From positions 1 to 10,099 of the forward strand of contig JADHZB010002115.1 in the NCBI GenBank assembly GCA_015657535.1: a stretch of 10,099 nucleotides of DNA, written 5' to 3'. The notes under the pieces were generated by a model that was not told where the DNA came from, searched no databases, and worked only from the letters and a program-made list of their open reading frames with translations. Source of the stretch: Nephromyces sp. MM_2019. Its lineage: Eukaryota > Apicomplexa > Aconoidasida > Nephromycida. This document shows positions 8,911 to 10,099 of this stretch, piece by piece (the stretch's first letter is position 1; each line of letters begins with the position of its first letter). The position numbers and the translations under genes are program-made.

Positions 8911-8948
8911 TATGTGTGTGTGAATACAGTATGTGTGTGTGAATACAG
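8911..8948. repeat. 19-bp tandem repeat (two perfect copies) in intron 1
   Basis: The unit TATGTGTGTGTGAATACAG occurs at 8911..8929 and 8930..8948. A partial copy precedes it, and diverged GT-rich derivatives continue to about 9075 (GAAGGTAGCGTGTG, GAAATAGCGTGTATAG, GAAGGGAGTGTGAG). It lies between the intron 1 donor and acceptor. Confidence 0.85.
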
Positions 8949-9384
8949 TATGTGTGTGTGTGAAGGTAGCGTGTGCTTGAAGGTAATGTGTATGTGAAAT
9001 AGCGTGTATAGTGTGTGATTGAAAAAAGTGTGTGTGAAGGGAGTGTGAGCATGGAGGCGGAGCGTGTGTGCGTGTGTACAGATGACACCGTAGTGTATAT
9101 TATCTCGAGTTATCGGAGATTCTAGTGTGTAACTTATCGGGGTGAAGGCCAGAAAAAGCATTCATCTAAGAAGGGTGTAAGCTTGAACTGCCTAAGTTAT
9201 TGAGAGCAGTGTGTGCACAGCTTCTACTCAGTGAATTCTCACAGTAGAGTAAGCAGTCTATCACAGCAAACCGCATTAGATGGCAAGCTAAATGGTGAGA
9301 GAATAACACACACTTTGCTACGACTTCTCTTTCCATATAGTATAATAAAAACACAGCTGAGAGCATCAATAGACTAACACACCT

Positions 9385-9581
9385 GAAACTTCCATACACA
9401 CACAGAACAGTGTGTAGAAGGAATTACCACATACATTAAAATGTAAAGGAAATCTCCACACATACAGAACAGCGTATAGGCAACATCCCCATACAAACGT
9501 ATAGAATAACGCAAAAGAAACCTCCAAACACACAGCAAAAAACGCATACAAACTCCCCACACACACCGAATGACAGCTTCG
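9385..9581. repeat. Degenerate ~33-bp minisatellite in intron 1, about six units
   Basis: On plus, related units begin near 9385, 9421, 9449, 9481, 9518 and 9550. Each starts GAAACTYCC-like (for example GAAACTTCCATACACACAC, GAAATCTCCACACATACAG, AAACCTCCAAACACACAG) and most continue to GAACAGCGTATAG-like sequence. Spacing varies from 28 to 37 bp. Open frames over this stretch are repeat artefacts. Confidence 0.6.
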
Positions 9582-9637
9582 ACATGCCCAAGCTCCCTAT
9601 TATAAGTTAACGTCATCCAGTGAAAAGAAGCTCTTAC

Positions 9638-9773
9638 CGTTGAGATGGTGCTTGCGATTTTCATAGTTACCCTGCCCAATCATCGGTGTACCTACATCCC
9701 CTGCACCTCTCTGATGCACTGCGAGTGGTATACCTCCATTAGCTGTAGTAGCTCCAGTTGTGGAAGAGTTGAA
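9638..9773 (-). CDS. Exon A (5'-most visible coding exon) of giant PHD-finger protein
   Basis: This short exon is inferred from its open frame and splice signals. Read on the minus strand, the frame gives a protein-like stretch that includes GGIPLAVHQRGAGDVG and then MIGQGNYENRKHHLN. It ends at AACG|GTAAGAG, close to the ideal donor. The exon ends one base into a codon, exactly what exon B needs (G + GA = Gly). Upstream, an in-frame TAG (9776..9774) coincides with a possible acceptor: a pyrimidine-leaning tract ending TTCTTAG, then TTCAAC. On that reading this is an internal exon of 45 codons plus one base, with earlier exons beyond the window. Alternatively, translation starts at the ATG at 9683..9681, though it has C at -3, a weak context. 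No domain is recognisable. The donor is well supported; the 5' boundary is uncertain. Confidence 0.55.
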
Positions 9774-10008
9774 CTAAGAACACACATAATGAAGGAGTAC
9801 TCCGGTCATACAGCTGACTTACACTTTACATACACCGGAACGAGCAATACTTAAAGTCTGCATCTACAGCCTCTAGATTACAAAATGAAGAGCTTCCGAG
9901 AACACGCACACACACAGAATGCTGAAGAAATGAACTAAACACCTCAAAGCAAGAGGATAGCCCGTCAAGCTACACGCACGCAGTCCAAAAGATACCCACT
10001 ACGCCACT

Positions 10009-10010
<2 letters not shown>
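9774..10010. other. Non-coding stretch upstream of exon A, probably intron or 5' region
   Basis: I see no convincing exon here. On minus it carries scattered GT-rich sequence and, just before exon A, CTCCTTCATTATGTGTGTTCTTAG, which can serve as a 3' splice site. If exon A is internal, this is the 3' part of another intron; if the ATG at 9683 is the start, it is 5' untranslated or promoter sequence. No TATA-like or other recognisable promoter element is evident. Confidence 0.45.

Positions 10011-10099
<89 letters not shown>
10011..10099. repeat. (CA)n microsatellite, at least 89 bp, reaching the right edge
   Basis: A pure CA array begins at 10011 and runs to the last base. Its true length is not visible. 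An array ending exactly at the sequence end is typical of a contig broken at an unresolvable repeat. In the transcript sense it is a GT array upstream of exon A, like the repeats in the other two introns. Confidence 0.95.

Larger units (their letters stand above)
8795..9637 (-). other. Intron 1 (843 bp, GT/CA-rich, phase 1)
   Basis: The donor is G|GTAAGAG at 9637. The acceptor is a long C/T tract (about 8800..8850 read on minus) ending CGTCAAACAG, followed by GAAGAG of exon B. The interior is rich in short GT-type repeats in the transcript sense, with a 19-bp tandem repeat near 8911..8948 and a degenerate ~33-bp repeat at 9385..9581. A frame of 123 codons stays open from an ATG at 9161 into exon B, but it translates as His-Thr repeats because CA repeats contain no stops. 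I treat it as intronic. Removing the intron joins exon A to exon B in frame. Confidence 0.7.

Noticed and set aside
8795..9161. N-terminal 123 residues of the long open frame starting at the ATG at 9161 (His-Thr repeats)
   Set aside because: The frame is open only because CA repeats lack stops. A strong acceptor at 8795 and a phase-matched donor at 9637 explain the region as intron.
9166..9679. Cys/Val/Leu/Phe-rich minus-strand frames that resemble membrane proteins
   Set aside because: They translate GT-rich minisatellite DNA within intron 1, and one depends on a TTG start.

Overview
The window looks like nuclear DNA of a protist, most plausibly a coccidian apicomplexan; a Cystoisospora-like genome fits best. 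This rests on spliceosomal introns, long CA/GT microsatellites, frequent runs of 6 to 12 C or G even inside coding sequence, and very long Ser/Gly/Pro-rich proteins. The species is an inference from sequence style. No prokaryotic operon, rRNA, tRNA, CRISPR array or transposon is visible.

Nearly everything belongs to one gene on the minus strand, read from right to left and open at both ends. Exon A (about 9773..9638) ends at a strong donor. Intron 1 (9637..8795) is GT/CA-rich. Exon B (8794..4695) holds 1366 full codons. Intron 2 (4694..4252) is CA-rich. Exon C (4251..1) stays open for 1417 codons to the left edge. Both splice junctions keep the reading frame: phase 1 at intron 1 and phase 0 at intron 2. 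Exons A to C encode about 2800 residues with neither a certain start nor a stop in view.

Most of the protein is low-complexity Ser/Gly/Pro/His sequence. Several compact, protein-like islands stand out (7480..7800, 6200..6360, 5665..5780, 5075..5190, 3900..4251, 705..1010). The only assignable domain lies at the left edge (positions 1..153): a C4HC3 PHD zinc finger with the VH-x2-CY and WLCRR signatures of the JADE/BRPF/AF10 and MLL-associated class. It is cut off one cysteine short of completion. The product is therefore probably a very large nuclear chromatin-reader or chromatin-complex protein.

The rest is non-coding: the two introns, with microsatellites, a 19-bp tandem repeat and a degenerate ~33-bp minisatellite, and the right end (9774..10099), which finishes in an 89-bp CA array. 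All other open frames in the window, including every plus-strand one, look like shadows of this gene or of stop-free CA repeats.
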